Shown: piece after piece, positions 34,185-43,512 of the stretch | How positions within the stretch are numbered: position 1 is the stretch's first letter | Layout: each line of letters begins with the position of its first letter | Translations under genes and position numbers: made by a program | Source: Sphingomonas sp. AP4-R1 | Lineage (GTDB): Bacteria; Pseudomonadota; Alphaproteobacteria; Sphingomonadales; Sphingomonadaceae | Assembly: GCF_013113735.1 (NCBI RefSeq) | Contig: NZ_CP053346.1 | Location: forward strand, 3,858,001-3,922,000 | Direction: 5' to 3' | DNA: 64,000 nt | The notes under the pieces: model-generated | The model's database searches: none | What the model was told of the DNA's origin: nothing | What the model saw: the letters and a program-made list of their open reading frames with translations, nothing else

Positions 34185-34910
34185 GTTCGCCCCTTCGCAG
34201 GAGGCCTGCCCGCCACCCGGCCATTATCGGAGGGGCCCTGTCATGTTGCAAGAGATGGGATGGTCGGCGTGCCGCCGACGGAAGAACAAAATCCCCCTGC
34301 CGGGGTGCTCCGCGCCTTCCGGCTCGAAGCGGCGCAGCGGGCAAGCCGCTGCGAGAAGGGACACGCACGGCCAGGGCCGTTTGTAATGCACCGTACGCAC
34401 GGGTGCTGCGAGCACTTTTTCTAAAATTCCCAACAACTTGGTAGCGGCGGACAAAGCGGACGGCATCACCTTTCGAGTGGCGGACATAGCGGACCAGCAG
34501 AGCGAGCCACGTCTCCAAACACTTGATCTGAAACCCAAAATCGTGTCGGCCGCGTCCCACCGCCGGGGTGCGACGTTCCATCGTCCCACCCCGGTCGGGA
34601 TCGCCTAGAGGCAGCCATCCCCGGTGGCCGCTGACACGCGGCTGAGAGGCGGGCTGCAGCTCACGACCCGCTGCACCTGGTCTGGTTGATACCGGCGTGG
34701 GGAGGGCCACGCTACGCGCCAGCATGTCGATGCGAAATTGCTCAACGAGTGGAGCGACAGCAATCGCGCGGGAATCGCGGTATCGCTCAACGAGACCAAT
34801 TCGTCGGTCTATCGAAGCCCGACCTTGGCCGACTGGAAAGCCAATGCCCCGGCACCCGTGGCTGGTGTGATCACGCCGCATTGCCTATGCCGACGGCGTA
34901 ACCGACCGGA
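34185..34910. other. Long gene-poor stretch upstream of the chemosensory operon
   Basis: No supported gene over 726 bases. It includes a pair of near-identical 15-base direct repeats (GCGGACAAAGCGGAC at 34447-34461 and GCGGACATAGCGGAC at 34480-34494, 33 bases apart), and an open frame ending at 34932 with a protein-like middle (LLNEWSDSNRAGIAVSLNET), possibly a gene remnant I cannot identify. The chemosensory operon promoter should lie here. Confidence 0.45.
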
Positions 34911-36836
34911 ATGGACCGCATGGCGCTCGTAAAGAAAACGGCTTTAGGCTCGCGAACCAGGAAGGGCTCAATTGCACCGGCTGCGGCGAAGCCGATCCCA
35001 ACGCGCAAGCCTGTCCGGGGTCCCAAGGGCAAGGCGGGCACCACCGCAGGGCGGATCGACCAAGCGACTCTCGAACTCGCTTCGGGTCTCAGCGAGGCGG
35101 CGGCCGCCGCCGCCGAACTTCAGCGCGCAATGGATCAGATCGCCAGCGGCGCCGAGGAAGCAGCCGGCGCCTCGCAGGAATCGCTCGGCCTTATCACCTC
35201 TTTGAGCGCGCGCTTTCGGGAGGCACGCGACCAGGCCAATATTTCGCAGCGGCAGGTCGAGACAATTGAAACGGGGTTCATCGAGACCAGCGCCCAGATA
35301 GAGGCTTCAGTCGCAGCGATCGCCCTGAACGCCCAACGTCAGCTCGGCACCATCACCGTCGTCGAAGGGCTCGAGACAGCGGCAAGCCAGATCGGGGCGA
35401 TAGCACAGGGCGTCGCCGACATCTCCGAACAGACCAGCATGCTGGCGCTCAACGCGACGATCGAGGCGGCGCGGGCGGGTGAGGACGGCGTAGGCTTCGC
35501 TGTCGTCGCCGACGAGGTGCGTGGTCTCGCCGAAACTTCTGAAACCAGCGCAGCCGAGATCCAGGAACTCGCGACGACGATTGCCGTCGAAATTCGCAGC
35601 GTTGCAGAGCGGATCCGCGAGGCCGCGACGCTTGCCGAACGCGAAGCCGCGACCGGCCGCTATGTCTCCGCGCAGATTGAAAGCGCGCGCGGCGAGCTCG
35701 CCCTTATCGCCGCCGCAGCGATCGATATCCTGTCCGCTTCGGTCGAGGCCGAGACCGGGGCGCGCGAAGCGGTGCGCGGCGCTGAGCAGGTCGCGAGCGC
35801 CGCAGAGGAACAGTCCGCCGCCGCTGCCGAGGCGCAGCAGGCGATCGAGCAGCAGAGCCTGTCGCTCGACCAGAGCCAGCAGACCGCTGAGGCACTCGGC
35901 GAACTCTCCGGCATCCTCCAGACCGAGGAATCCAATCGAGGCGCCACCGAACAGGTCGCCGCCGCCGCCGAGGAGCTATCGGCAACCGTCCAGGAATTGT
36001 CGGGGGCGGCCTCGCAAATCCTCGTCGCGATCGAGCAGATCAGCCGGGGGTCGGAAATCCAGGCTTCAGCGACGATCGAAGCCAATAGTGCAATGGAGCA
36101 GATCGAGCGCGCCGCTGCCCTGACCCAAGAGCGCGCGCAGGACAGCGCCGCGAGGCTCGAGGCTGTCGTTGCCTCCGCGAAGACCAGCGCTGGTAAAATC
36201 GACGGCCTCGTCGAGGGCGTCAGCGCTGCGCTCGACCAGACTCGCGCGGTTCAGGCGCTGCTGGGCACCCTCGTTCGAACGGCGCGCCAGATCGAGGCGA
36301 TCACCGATGGCCTAGGTCTGCTCGCCGTCCAGACGAGCATGCTCGCGGTCAGCGGGTCGGTCGAAGCGACCCGCGCGGGCGAGGCGGGCGCAGGTTTCGC
36401 GACCGTGTCCGGCGACATTCGCAAATTGTCGCGCGAGGCTGCGGCCAGCGCGGCGCGCGCCAGGGAGGCGATCCGCGACATCCAGGATCAGATAGGCACG
36501 ATCCGCCGCGATCTCGACCAAATCGTCGGGGCGGCTGAAAGCGAGATCGCCCGTAACCGCGCCTTGGTGGAGCGCCTCGAAGTGATCGGCACCGACCTTG
36601 CCATTACGCGCGACGCCAGCGTCGCAATCGGCGAAAGCGCGGTTACCGTGATGCGCTCGGTCGGCGAGGTACGCAGCGGCACCGAGCAGATCGCATCCGC
36701 CGCGGAAGAGGCGTCGGCAGCGGCCCGGCAGGCCTCGGCGGCAGCGCGTCAGCAGGCCGAAGCGTCCGAGGAACTGGCAGCGGCTATCGAAGAAATCGCG
36801 TCGCTTGCGGGCGCTCTTCTCGACACGCAGGCTTGA
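34911..36836 (+). CDS. Soluble chemoreceptor with two MCP signalling hairpins
   Basis: A 641-residue protein with a basic N-terminus of about 45 residues and then only Ala/Glu/Ser-rich coiled coil. There is no membrane helix and no ligand-binding domain. Two MCP signalling tips are present: a canonical one ([19 protein letters not shown], at roughly residues 175-215) and a diverged one ([20 protein letters not shown], at roughly 472-512). Repeated [24 protein letters not shown] stretches are possible methylation helices. An array core is expected to couple to CheW and CheA. No CheR-tethering pentapeptide is seen at the C-terminus. ATG 34920 is an alternative start. First gene of the operon; its stop overlaps the TTG start of the triple-CheW gene. 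Confidence 0.88.
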   Translation: MDRMALVKKTALGSRTRKGSIAPAAAKPIPTRKPVRGPKGKAGTTAGRIDQATLELASGLSEAAAAAAELQRAMDQIASGAEEAAGASQESLGLITSLSARFREARDQANISQRQVETIETGFIETSAQIEASVAAIALNAQRQLGTITVVEGLETAASQIGAIAQGVADISEQTSMLALNATIEAARAGEDGVGFAVVADEVRGLAETSETSAAEIQELATTIAVEIRSVAERIREAATLAEREAATGRYVSAQIESARGELALIAAAAIDILSASVEAETGAREAVRGAEQVASAAEEQSAAAAEAQQAIEQQSLSLDQSQQTAEALGELSGILQTEESNRGATEQVAAAAEELSATVQELSGAASQILVAIEQISRGSEIQASATIEANSAMEQIERAAALTQERAQDSAARLEAVVASAKTSAGKIDGLVEGVSAALDQTRAVQALLGTLVRTARQIEAITDGLGLLAVQTSMLAVSGSVEATRAGEAGAGFATVSGDIRKLSREAAASAARAREAIRDIQDQIGTIRRDLDQIVGAAESEIARNRALVERLEVIGTDLAITRDASVAIGESAVTVMRSVGEVRSGTEQIASAAEEASAAARQASAAARQQAEASEELAAAIEEIASLAGALLDTQA

Positions 36837-38257
36837 GTACCCAGGCGCCTGAGGCCGGGCGAGAGGCTAACGGCCCCACAGCGCACGACCGTGTGCTGCG
36901 CTTCACGAGCGGCCGTCGCAGCTTCTTCCTGCCGGCGTCGCAGGTCCGCGAGGTTGTCGGCCAGCAGCGGCTGACACGGATCCCCCGGGCACCGGAAAGT
37001 CTGCTCGGTCTCATCAACGTCCGCGGCGCGGCGGTACCAGTGCTGTCGCTTGCGAACCTGCTGGGGAAGAAGTCCTGCGCGGAGGCACGGATCATTTTGC
37101 TGGATGGCGACACTCAGATCGGGCTCGCGGTCGACCGCGTCGCGACCGTCACGCAGCGCGACGCAGCCCAAGCCGATGGCGCCAAGCCGATCGACCTGGC
37201 ACCGCTCATCGCGAAGGACTTCGCGGGGCTCGCCCCCCGGTCGGGGCGGCGCAGCGCGCCGGTGCGCCGCCAACGGACCGCAACCCGTGACGCAAGTCGT
37301 CTCCAGCTTCTGGCATTCGCGATCGGCGATCAGGAGCTTGCACTGCCGCTCGACGCAATCGATGCAGTGATCGCTGCTCCCAAGACGATCGCGCGCGTGC
37401 CCGGTGGCGAGGCGGCGGTGCTTGGAACCGCCGACTGGCGCGGCCGGCTGCTGCCGTTGCTGTCGTTATCCGTCCTGCTCGGCCTGCCTGGCGATGCCGA
37501 TGCTAAGGGGCGCGTGCTAGTCCTGTCGATCGACGGCGCACGGATCGGCCTGCGCGTCGACCGGCTGACCGACGTGCTGGCGCTCGATCCCGCCAGCGTC
37601 GACCTGTTGCCGGCTGCGCTGACGCGCGGCGCGGGCGAGGCCCGCATCCAAGCGGTCGCGCGGCTCGACGGCGGCCACCGTCTGGTTTCGATCCTCGCAT
37701 CCGGCGAGTTGCTCGCGCCCGAGCATCGTCGTGGGCTGGCGCGCGACGCGCAGGCGGAGGTCGCTACGACACGCATGGCGGTGGACGCCGGAGAGCCGGT
37801 CCTGCTCTTCACGCTCGGCGGCGCTCCATTCGGGTTGCCGCTGGCCGCGATCGACGAAGTCGCACGGGTGCCCGCCCGTTTGACGCCGGTGCCGCAGGCC
37901 GCGGGGGTCCTGGTGGGGCTCATGGAACTGCGCGGCCGCGCGCTTCCGGTGATCGATCAAGCCCAGCGGTTCGGCGGCGAAGCAACAACGGGCGCGCGGG
38001 CGATCGTCGCGCGCGCGGGCGCTCTCGAAGCTGCCTTCCTCGTCGATCGCATCATAGGCGTCGTGCGCGTGCCGGCCGACCGGCTCGCGTCAGCACCGCC
38101 GCTCGGTGGCGAGGGCTTGTTCGACAGGACCATGATCGACGGTGAAGGCGGTCCCATCACCTTGCTGATAAACGCTTTCGCTCTGCTGGCTGGCACCGAG
38201 CGGGCCTTGCTGGCGATGCTCGCCGCCCGCGCCGACGACGGTGACGCCACACCGTGA
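36833..38257 (+). CDS. cheW: Triple-CheW-domain adaptor protein
   Basis: A 474-residue protein made of three successive CheW domains: about 20-135 ([36 protein letters not shown]), about 155-300 ([34 protein letters not shown]) and about 320-455 ([33 protein letters not shown]). CheW links receptors to CheA and is normally a single domain of about 150 residues. A three-domain version could cross-link an array or occupy several receptor and kinase sites. TTG start inside the MCP stop; stop overlaps the cheB GTG. Such fusions occur in a minority of chemosensory clusters. Confidence 0.88.
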   Translation: MSTQAPEAGREANGPTAHDRVLRFTSGRRSFFLPASQVREVVGQQRLTRIPRAPESLLGLINVRGAAVPVLSLANLLGKKSCAEARIILLDGDTQIGLAVDRVATVTQRDAAQADGAKPIDLAPLIAKDFAGLAPRSGRRSAPVRRQRTATRDASRLQLLAFAIGDQELALPLDAIDAVIAAPKTIARVPGGEAAVLGTADWRGRLLPLLSLSVLLGLPGDADAKGRVLVLSIDGARIGLRVDRLTDVLALDPASVDLLPAALTRGAGEARIQAVARLDGGHRLVSILASGELLAPEHRRGLARDAQAEVATTRMAVDAGEPVLLFTLGGAPFGLPLAAIDEVARVPARLTPVPQAAGVLVGLMELRGRALPVIDQAQRFGGEATTGARAIVARAGALEAAFLVDRIIGVVRVPADRLASAPPLGGEGLFDRTMIDGEGGPITLLINAFALLAGTERALLAMLAARADDGDATP

Positions 38258-39408
38258 CCCGCCTGCTGATCGTAGACGACAGCGCCTTGATGCGCCGTCT
38301 ACTCACCCAGATTTTCTCCGCTGCCGGCGATTTCGAGATCGCGACCGCGCGTGACGGCAATGAGGCGATCGGCCAACTGACCGCGTTTGCGCCGGACGTG
38401 GTCACCCTTGATGTCCATATGCCGGGCATGGACGGCCTGACCGTCCTTGACCGGATCATGGTCGAACGCCCTTGTCCGGTAGTGATGGTCTCGTCTCTGA
38501 CCGAAGACGGTGCGGAGGAAACGCTGGAGGCGATGGCCTTGGGGGCGGTCGACTTCTTTCCCAAGCCGCGCGGCGCCGTCTCGCTCGCGATTGCCGAGGT
38601 CGCCCCCGAGCTGGTCGAGACGGTGCGCGGCGCCGCGAAGGCGCGGATCTCGCGCGCGCTCCGCCTGACCGACAAGGTGCGCTTCCGCGCCGGAGCGGCC
38701 GAAGGCTTGGCGCGCGCTAAGGCACCGGTGCGCCCGCGCCGTGCCGCTCCACGTCCTGTGGCGCCCAGACAGACGGGGCCGGTGGCTGATCGGGACGAAA
38801 CAGACGGTTCGCCCAGTCCGGATGCGGTCCCCGCCGAGCGGTTGATCCTCATCGGGATTTCCACCGGCGGCCCGCCGGCGCTCGACGTGCTGCTCGAGGC
38901 GCTACCGGCGCAGTTTCCGGCGGCGATCCTGATCGCCCAGCATATGCCGGCAAGCTTCACCGGCCCACTTGCCCGCCGGCTCGATCGGCTCTGCGCGCTC
39001 CCCGTTTCCGAGGTGACAGCCGCGACCCCGCTCCTGGCGGGCCATGTCTATATCGGGCGCGGCGACGCCGATCTGATCGTCTCGAAGCGTGGCGGCGCGC
39101 TGGTCGTCCTGCCTGCGCCGAGCAGCCCCGATCATCATTGGCATCCAAGCGCCGATCGGCTCGTGCAAAGCGCCATGGCCCATGTCGAGCCGCAGGCGCT
39201 GACCGGCGTGCTAATGACCGGCATGGGCGCCGACGGCGCCAAGGCGATGACAGCGTTGCGTCAGGCTGGTGGCTATACGATCGCCGAAGCGGCGGAGACC
39301 GCCGTGATCTGGGGCATGCCGGGCGCCCTGGTGGCAGCCGGCGGCGCCGCGATCATCCTGCCGCGCGAGCGGATTGCGGCCTCGCTGGTCAAGCGTGTCC
39401 GCCAATGA
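38254..39408 (+). CDS. cheB: CheB receptor methylesterase/deamidase
   Basis: A 384-residue two-domain enzyme with GTG start. The receiver domain has Asp53 (TLDVHMPGMDG) and the expected Ser and Lys; a Pro/Arg-rich linker (about 145-190) follows. The C-terminal methylesterase has the catalytic Ser in GISTGGPPALD, the His in AQHMP and the Asp in TGMGADGA. It removes methyl groups from receptor glutamates when phosphorylated by CheA. Complete. Overlaps cheR by four bases. Confidence 0.93.
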   Translation: MTRLLIVDDSALMRRLLTQIFSAAGDFEIATARDGNEAIGQLTAFAPDVVTLDVHMPGMDGLTVLDRIMVERPCPVVMVSSLTEDGAEETLEAMALGAVDFFPKPRGAVSLAIAEVAPELVETVRGAAKARISRALRLTDKVRFRAGAAEGLARAKAPVRPRRAAPRPVAPRQTGPVADRDETDGSPSPDAVPAERLILIGISTGGPPALDVLLEALPAQFPAAILIAQHMPASFTGPLARRLDRLCALPVSEVTAATPLLAGHVYIGRGDADLIVSKRGGALVVLPAPSSPDHHWHPSADRLVQSAMAHVEPQALTGVLMTGMGADGAKAMTALRQAGGYTIAEAAETAVIWGMPGALVAAGGAAIILPRERIAASLVKRVRQ

Positions 39409-40229
39409 CCGCCACGCTTTCCGCCGACGAGCTTCAGCTCGTCACTGGCCTGCTCTACCGGCTGACCGGCATGACATTCGGAGAGAACAAGCGTTACTAC
39501 ATCGAGCGCCGCATTACCGAACGGATGAAGCAGACCGGCATCGCCAGCGCCCGAGCCTATCTCGCTCACGCCGCGCTTGATCCCGCCGAGCGTCAGGCGC
39601 TCGTCAACGCCTTCACGATCAACGAAACCTATTTCTTCCGCGAGGATCATCAGTTTCGCGCACTCGGCGACCAGATCCTGCCGGAGATCGTGCGCACCAA
39701 GCGGCCCGGCGACCTTGTTCGAATCTGGTCCTTGCCCTGTTCGACCGGTGACGAACCTTATTCGATCGCCATCTGGCTGCTCGAGAATTGGCCGATGGTC
39801 GATGCCTACAATATCGAAATCATCGGCTCGGACATCGACACCTCGGCGGTCGAGGCGGCGCGCGCCGGACGCTATGCCGCCCGCGCACTCAGTCGCTTGC
39901 CGGCGTCGCTTGTCGAGCGCTATTTCGAGGCCGAGCATCGCCAATACCGTCGGATCATCGAGGACTTGCGCGAGTCGGTGCAGTTCAGCGTCGTCAATCT
40001 CGTCGACCCTGCCTCGGTGGCGACGCAGGGTCGGTTCGACGTCATCCTGTGTCGCAATCTGCTGATCTATTTCGACGATGCATCGCGCAAGATTGCCGCC
40101 GACAATCTGTTCGACCGCCTCCACCCTGGCGGTTTCCTCTGTCTCGGGCACAGCGAATCGATGGCGCGGATATCCGACCGCTTCGACTTCGTTCGCCTCG
40201 ACGACGCGATCGTCTATCGTCGCCCATGA
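39405..40229 (+). CDS. cheR: CheR receptor methyltransferase
   Basis: A 274-residue S-adenosylmethionine-dependent methyltransferase. It has the N-terminal helical domain (YIERRITERMKQTGI), the NETYFFRE motif, the SAM-binding loop WSLPCSTGDEPYSIAI, the acidic SDIDTSA motif and FDVILCRNLLIYFD. It methylates receptor glutamates, opposing CheB. Full length. ATG is within the CheB stop overlap (ATGA), and its stop overlaps the CheA start. Confidence 0.93.
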   Translation: MTATLSADELQLVTGLLYRLTGMTFGENKRYYIERRITERMKQTGIASARAYLAHAALDPAERQALVNAFTINETYFFREDHQFRALGDQILPEIVRTKRPGDLVRIWSLPCSTGDEPYSIAIWLLENWPMVDAYNIEIIGSDIDTSAVEAARAGRYAARALSRLPASLVERYFEAEHRQYRRIIEDLRESVQFSVVNLVDPASVATQGRFDVILCRNLLIYFDDASRKIAADNLFDRLHPGGFLCLGHSESMARISDRFDFVRLDDAIVYRRP

Positions 40230-42181
40230 TGGACGAGTTGCTCACCCAATTCCTTATCGAGGGGCGCGAACTCGTCGCCGAGGCCGAGGCTGACCTGGTC
40301 CGGCTGGCCAGCCAACCCAACGACCGGGCTGCGCTCGACGGTGCATTTCGCGCGATACATACATTGAAGGGCTCGGTGGGGCTGTTCGACATGGGGTCGA
40401 TCGAACGGCTGCTGCACGCCGCCGAAGACGCGCTCGCCGCTGCCCGGCGCGACGGCAGCTCGCTCGATGTCAGCGTGCTCGAGGCGCTGGTCGGTAGCGT
40501 CGATGAAACCGATCGCGCGATCGACGAGTTGGAGCGCGACGGTCGCCTGTCTCCGGATGCTGGCGCCCGCGTGGAGCGGTGGCTGGCACGCCTCGGGGCA
40601 AACGCAACGAACGATACGGGCGGGACCGACGGCGCTCAGCGCGTCGGCGAGACCGGATTTCCGCCGTGGGCGACCGCGCTCGGCACGCGGGCACGCGCCG
40701 CGTCGGTCGAGCTTGGCGACCAGAGCCTCACCGCCTTCCGTTACACGCCCGATGCCGACTGCTTCTTTCGCGGTGACGATCCGCTGGGCGTCGCCGCCGC
40801 CGTCCCCGACCTCATCCATCTCGACCTGCTGCCCGTCGCTACAGTCGCGTCGCTCGATGGCTATGAGCCCTTCGCTTGCGTTACGATTCTCGAAGGGCTG
40901 AGCCGCGCGCCGCTCGACACCGTGCGCCAGGCCTTCCGACTGGTGCCCGACCAGATCAACCTCGTAACACTCGACATCATCAGCGACGAGCAAGGCTATA
41001 TGACCGCCGGTGCCGTGCGGGGCGGGCGCACCGTGCGTGTCGATGGCGCCAGGCTCGATACGCTCGCCAATGAGGTCGGCGAGCTAGTCGTCACAGCCAA
41101 CGCGCTCGCTCATGCCGCTCGCCAGGCCGAACGTGCCGATCCCGCACTCGCCGCGGTGCTGCGTGGCGTCCAGGCCGATCTCGATCGGCTGTCGGGCCGC
41201 CTCCACCAGAGCGTCTCGCAGCTGCGCCGAGTGCCGCTCGCACCGAGTCTTCGGCGCTTGCCGCGTCTCGTCCGCGACATCGCCGCAAGCGTCGGCAAGC
41301 CCGTGACCTTCGCGCTGCACGGCCACGCGACCGAGGTCGACAAGCAGATCGCCGACGCCATTTTCGAGCCTTTGCTGCATCTCATTCGCAACGCCCTCGA
41401 TCATGGGCTGGAGGACGGCCCCACCCGCGCGGCGGTGGGCAAGCTGGCGGAGGGACAGCTGACGATAACGATCACCCGCGCCGGCGACGAGGTCGTGATC
41501 ACGGTGTCCGATGACGGGGCCGGGATGGATCCGGACCGCATTCGCGCCCGTGCCGTGGCACGCGGCATGATTCCCGCCGAGGAGGCTGATGAGTTGTCTG
41601 ACTCGCAGGCGCTCCGGCTTATCCTCGCGCCGGGCTTTTCGACCGCGGCGACAGTCACTGAGATCTCCGGGCGCGGTGTCGGCATGGATGCGGTGCAGAG
41701 CGCGATCGAACGGCTGCAGGGGCGGATCGAGATCAGCAGCGTTCTCGGCAGCGGCAGCCGATTCGCGCTGCACATCCCGCTCGATGCCATCACCACCAAA
41801 TTGCTGATCGTGCGCGCTGGCCGGGATCGCTACGGAGTGCCGCTCGACCAGATCGTCGAGACCGCGCGGATCGCCGCGGCTGACATCCATGCGGTCGGAC
41901 AAGGCCGCGCTTGTGTCCTGCGAGAGCGCACCGTGCCGCTATTCGACCTCAGCGGGTTGTTGGGGGTCGAGGCCCTCGGCGGCGATGTCGCGCGTCTGGT
42001 TGTCACCGAGGCGGCCGGCGAGGCGGTGGCGCTGCGCGTAGATGGATTCGAAAGCCGGATCGATGCGTTGGTCCGCGACGGCCAAGGCCTACTCGGCGTC
42101 CTGCCCGGCGTGGCGGGAACGGCCCTGCTCGGTGACGGCACCGTTCTGCTTGTCCTCGATCTGCCGGAGTTGGTCGGATGA
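40226..42181 (+). CDS. cheA: CheA histidine kinase of a non-standard class
   Basis: A 651-residue kinase. It has an HPt domain with His45 (AIHTLKGSVGLFD), a middle module (about 150-260) that does not look like the usual CheY-binding P2 domain, a dimerisation segment (RLDTLANEVGELVVTANALA), an ATP-binding domain (LLHLIRNALDHGLED, DDGAGMD, GRGVGMDAV) and a C-terminal CheW-like regulatory domain. All catalytic motifs are intact. It should phosphorylate the CheY and CheB of the operon. The atypical middle module resembles CheA of alternative-function (non-flagellar) systems. Confidence 0.92.
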   Translation: MMDELLTQFLIEGRELVAEAEADLVRLASQPNDRAALDGAFRAIHTLKGSVGLFDMGSIERLLHAAEDALAAARRDGSSLDVSVLEALVGSVDETDRAIDELERDGRLSPDAGARVERWLARLGANATNDTGGTDGAQRVGETGFPPWATALGTRARAASVELGDQSLTAFRYTPDADCFFRGDDPLGVAAAVPDLIHLDLLPVATVASLDGYEPFACVTILEGLSRAPLDTVRQAFRLVPDQINLVTLDIISDEQGYMTAGAVRGGRTVRVDGARLDTLANEVGELVVTANALAHAARQAERADPALAAVLRGVQADLDRLSGRLHQSVSQLRRVPLAPSLRRLPRLVRDIAASVGKPVTFALHGHATEVDKQIADAIFEPLLHLIRNALDHGLEDGPTRAAVGKLAEGQLTITITRAGDEVVITVSDDGAGMDPDRIRARAVARGMIPAEEADELSDSQALRLILAPGFSTAATVTEISGRGVGMDAVQSAIERLQGRIEISSVLGSGSRFALHIPLDAITTKLLIVRAGRDRYGVPLDQIVETARIAAADIHAVGQGRACVLRERTVPLFDLSGLLGVEALGGDVARLVVTEAAGEAVALRVDGFESRIDALVRDGQGLLGVLPGVAGTALLGDGTVLLVLDLPELVG

Positions 42182-42456
42182 GCATCCGCATTGAACTGGG
42201 CCTCGTTCACCTCGAAGGCGCCTGTCCAGTCGGCGATGCCGAACCCTTGCTGGCGGCGCTTCAATCGGTCCCGGAGGTGGTCGTGGACCTCAGCACAACG
42301 ACCCGGCTCCATCTCGCGGTCGTCCAGCTGCTGCTCGTCGCCCGCCCGGCCGTGCGCGGCGTGCCCGCCGATCCTTTCCTGCGCGACCACATTCTTCCGA
42401 AACTTCGACAGCTTAGCGCGCAAGATACTATGCCGGGCGGGGGGGCTTCGGTATGA
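42178..42456 (+). CDS. STAS-like small protein of the chemosensory operon
   Basis: A 92-residue protein coupled to cheA (ATGA). It begins MSIRIELGLVHLEGACPVGD, and PEVVVDLSTTTRLHLAVVQL sits where STAS domains have their phosphorylatable or ligand-facing segment. The usual serine is replaced by a Thr run, followed by LHLAVVQLLL helices. Single STAS domains are common beside CheA in non-motility chemosensory clusters and serve as switchable adaptor or output elements. Family assignment is from pattern and position. Confidence 0.62.
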   Translation: MSIRIELGLVHLEGACPVGDAEPLLAALQSVPEVVVDLSTTTRLHLAVVQLLLVARPAVRGVPADPFLRDHILPKLRQLSAQDTMPGGGASV

Positions 42457-42496
42457 CGAAGTCGGGTAGTTCTCAAAGATATGGTCGGAGACCGGC

Positions 42497-42877
42497 GTGG
42501 CCGTGAATGTATTGATTGTCGATGACAGCAAGCTGGCGCGCATCGTCGCAGCCAAGGCACTTGCCGAACTGCAGCCCGATTGGGCCAAGGTCGAAGCGGG
42601 CAGCGCTGCTCAGGCGCACGAGATCATCGCCGGCACGCCGGTCGACATGGCCTTGATCGATTATAATATGGCCGACAAGGATGGGCTCGAACTCGCCGGC
42701 GAATTGCGCGCCATTTTCCCCGATCTGCCGATCGCTATCATCACCGCCAATATCCAGGACGAGGTGATTGCCCGTGCTCGCGCGATTGGCGCGACATTCG
42801 TGGCCAAGCCGGTCACCGCTGACGGCTTATCGGGCTTCATTGCTGGCGCCGCATTGCGGCTGCGCAGCGCTTCGTGA
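42497..42877 (+). CDS. cheY: CheY-like single-domain response regulator
   Basis: A 126-residue receiver domain: VLIVDDSKLARIV at the start, phosphoacceptor Asp55 (ALIDYNMADKDG), Thr in AIITAN, and Lys in FVAKPV. No output domain. The likely phosphoacceptor of CheA, dephosphorylated by the adjacent CheC. GTG start, 40 bases after the STAS gene, the only gap in the operon. What it binds when phosphorylated is unknown; no flagellar motor genes are in the window. Confidence 0.9.
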   Translation: MAVNVLIVDDSKLARIVAAKALAELQPDWAKVEAGSAAQAHEIIAGTPVDMALIDYNMADKDGLELAGELRAIFPDLPIAIITANIQDEVIARARAIGATFVAKPVTADGLSGFIAGAALRLRSAS

Positions 42878-43512
42878 GCCCCGAGCTCATCGCGCTCACC
42901 GAGCTGGAGCGCGACGCCCTCACCGAGATCGTCAACATCGGCGTCAGCCGCGCGGCGTCGAGCCTGCGCAAGATGGTCGGCCATGAGGTCCACCTCTCGG
43001 TGCCGTCGATCGAGATCGTCAGCCAGCCGCGCGCGGCGCGGCTGATCAGCGAGCGCGAACTGGAAGCTTTGGTTGCTGTACGCCAGTCGTTCGCGGGTGC
43101 TTTCTCCGGCCGCGCATTGCTGATCTTTCCCGAGGCCAACAGCCTGGAGCTGGTGCGCGCGGTGACTGGGGACGAGCTGAGCCCCGATGAAGTGCTCGAG
43201 ATGGAGCACGAGGCGCTGGCCGAGACCGGCAATGTCATCCTCAATTCCTGCCTTGCAACGATGGCCAACATGCTCAAGCGCTCGCTGACCATGACCATAC
43301 CTGAGGTGCTGCGCGGTAATGGCGCTACGCTGTTCGAGGTGGCCGAGGGCCAGGGGCAGGAAGGGCTCGTCCTCTTTCTCTATATCGACTTCGCCGTGCG
43401 CCAGCGCGACATTCGGGGGTACATCGCGATGCTGATGGATCTACCATCGCTCGCGATCTTGCGCGATCTGCTCGACGAATTCATCGCGCGCGTCGTCGGC
43501 GACGATGGCTGA
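42874..43512 (+). CDS. cheC: CheC-type CheY-P phosphatase
   Basis: A 212-residue CheC-family protein with GTG start inside the CheY stop. Two active-site motifs are visible: LTEIVNIGVSRAASSL with the downstream Pro in VPSIEIV, and LAETGNVILNSCLATMANML with the Pro in TIPEVL. CheC removes phosphate from CheY-P. CheC is best known from Firmicutes and Thermotogae; its presence in an alphaproteobacterial mobile element, where CheZ-independent phosphate sinks are usual, is notable. Complete and probably active. Confidence 0.88.
   Translation: MSPELIALTELERDALTEIVNIGVSRAASSLRKMVGHEVHLSVPSIEIVSQPRAARLISERELEALVAVRQSFAGAFSGRALLIFPEANSLELVRAVTGDELSPDEVLEMEHEALAETGNVILNSCLATMANMLKRSLTMTIPEVLRGNGATLFEVAEGQGQEGLVLFLYIDFAVRQRDIRGYIAMLMDLPSLAILRDLLDEFIARVVGDDG

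Noticed and set aside
34611..34932. Open frame with a protein-like middle (LLNEWSDSNRAGIAVSLNET) before the receptor gene
   Set aside because: No ATG or ribosome site at its start and no family recognised; noted only as a possible remnant.
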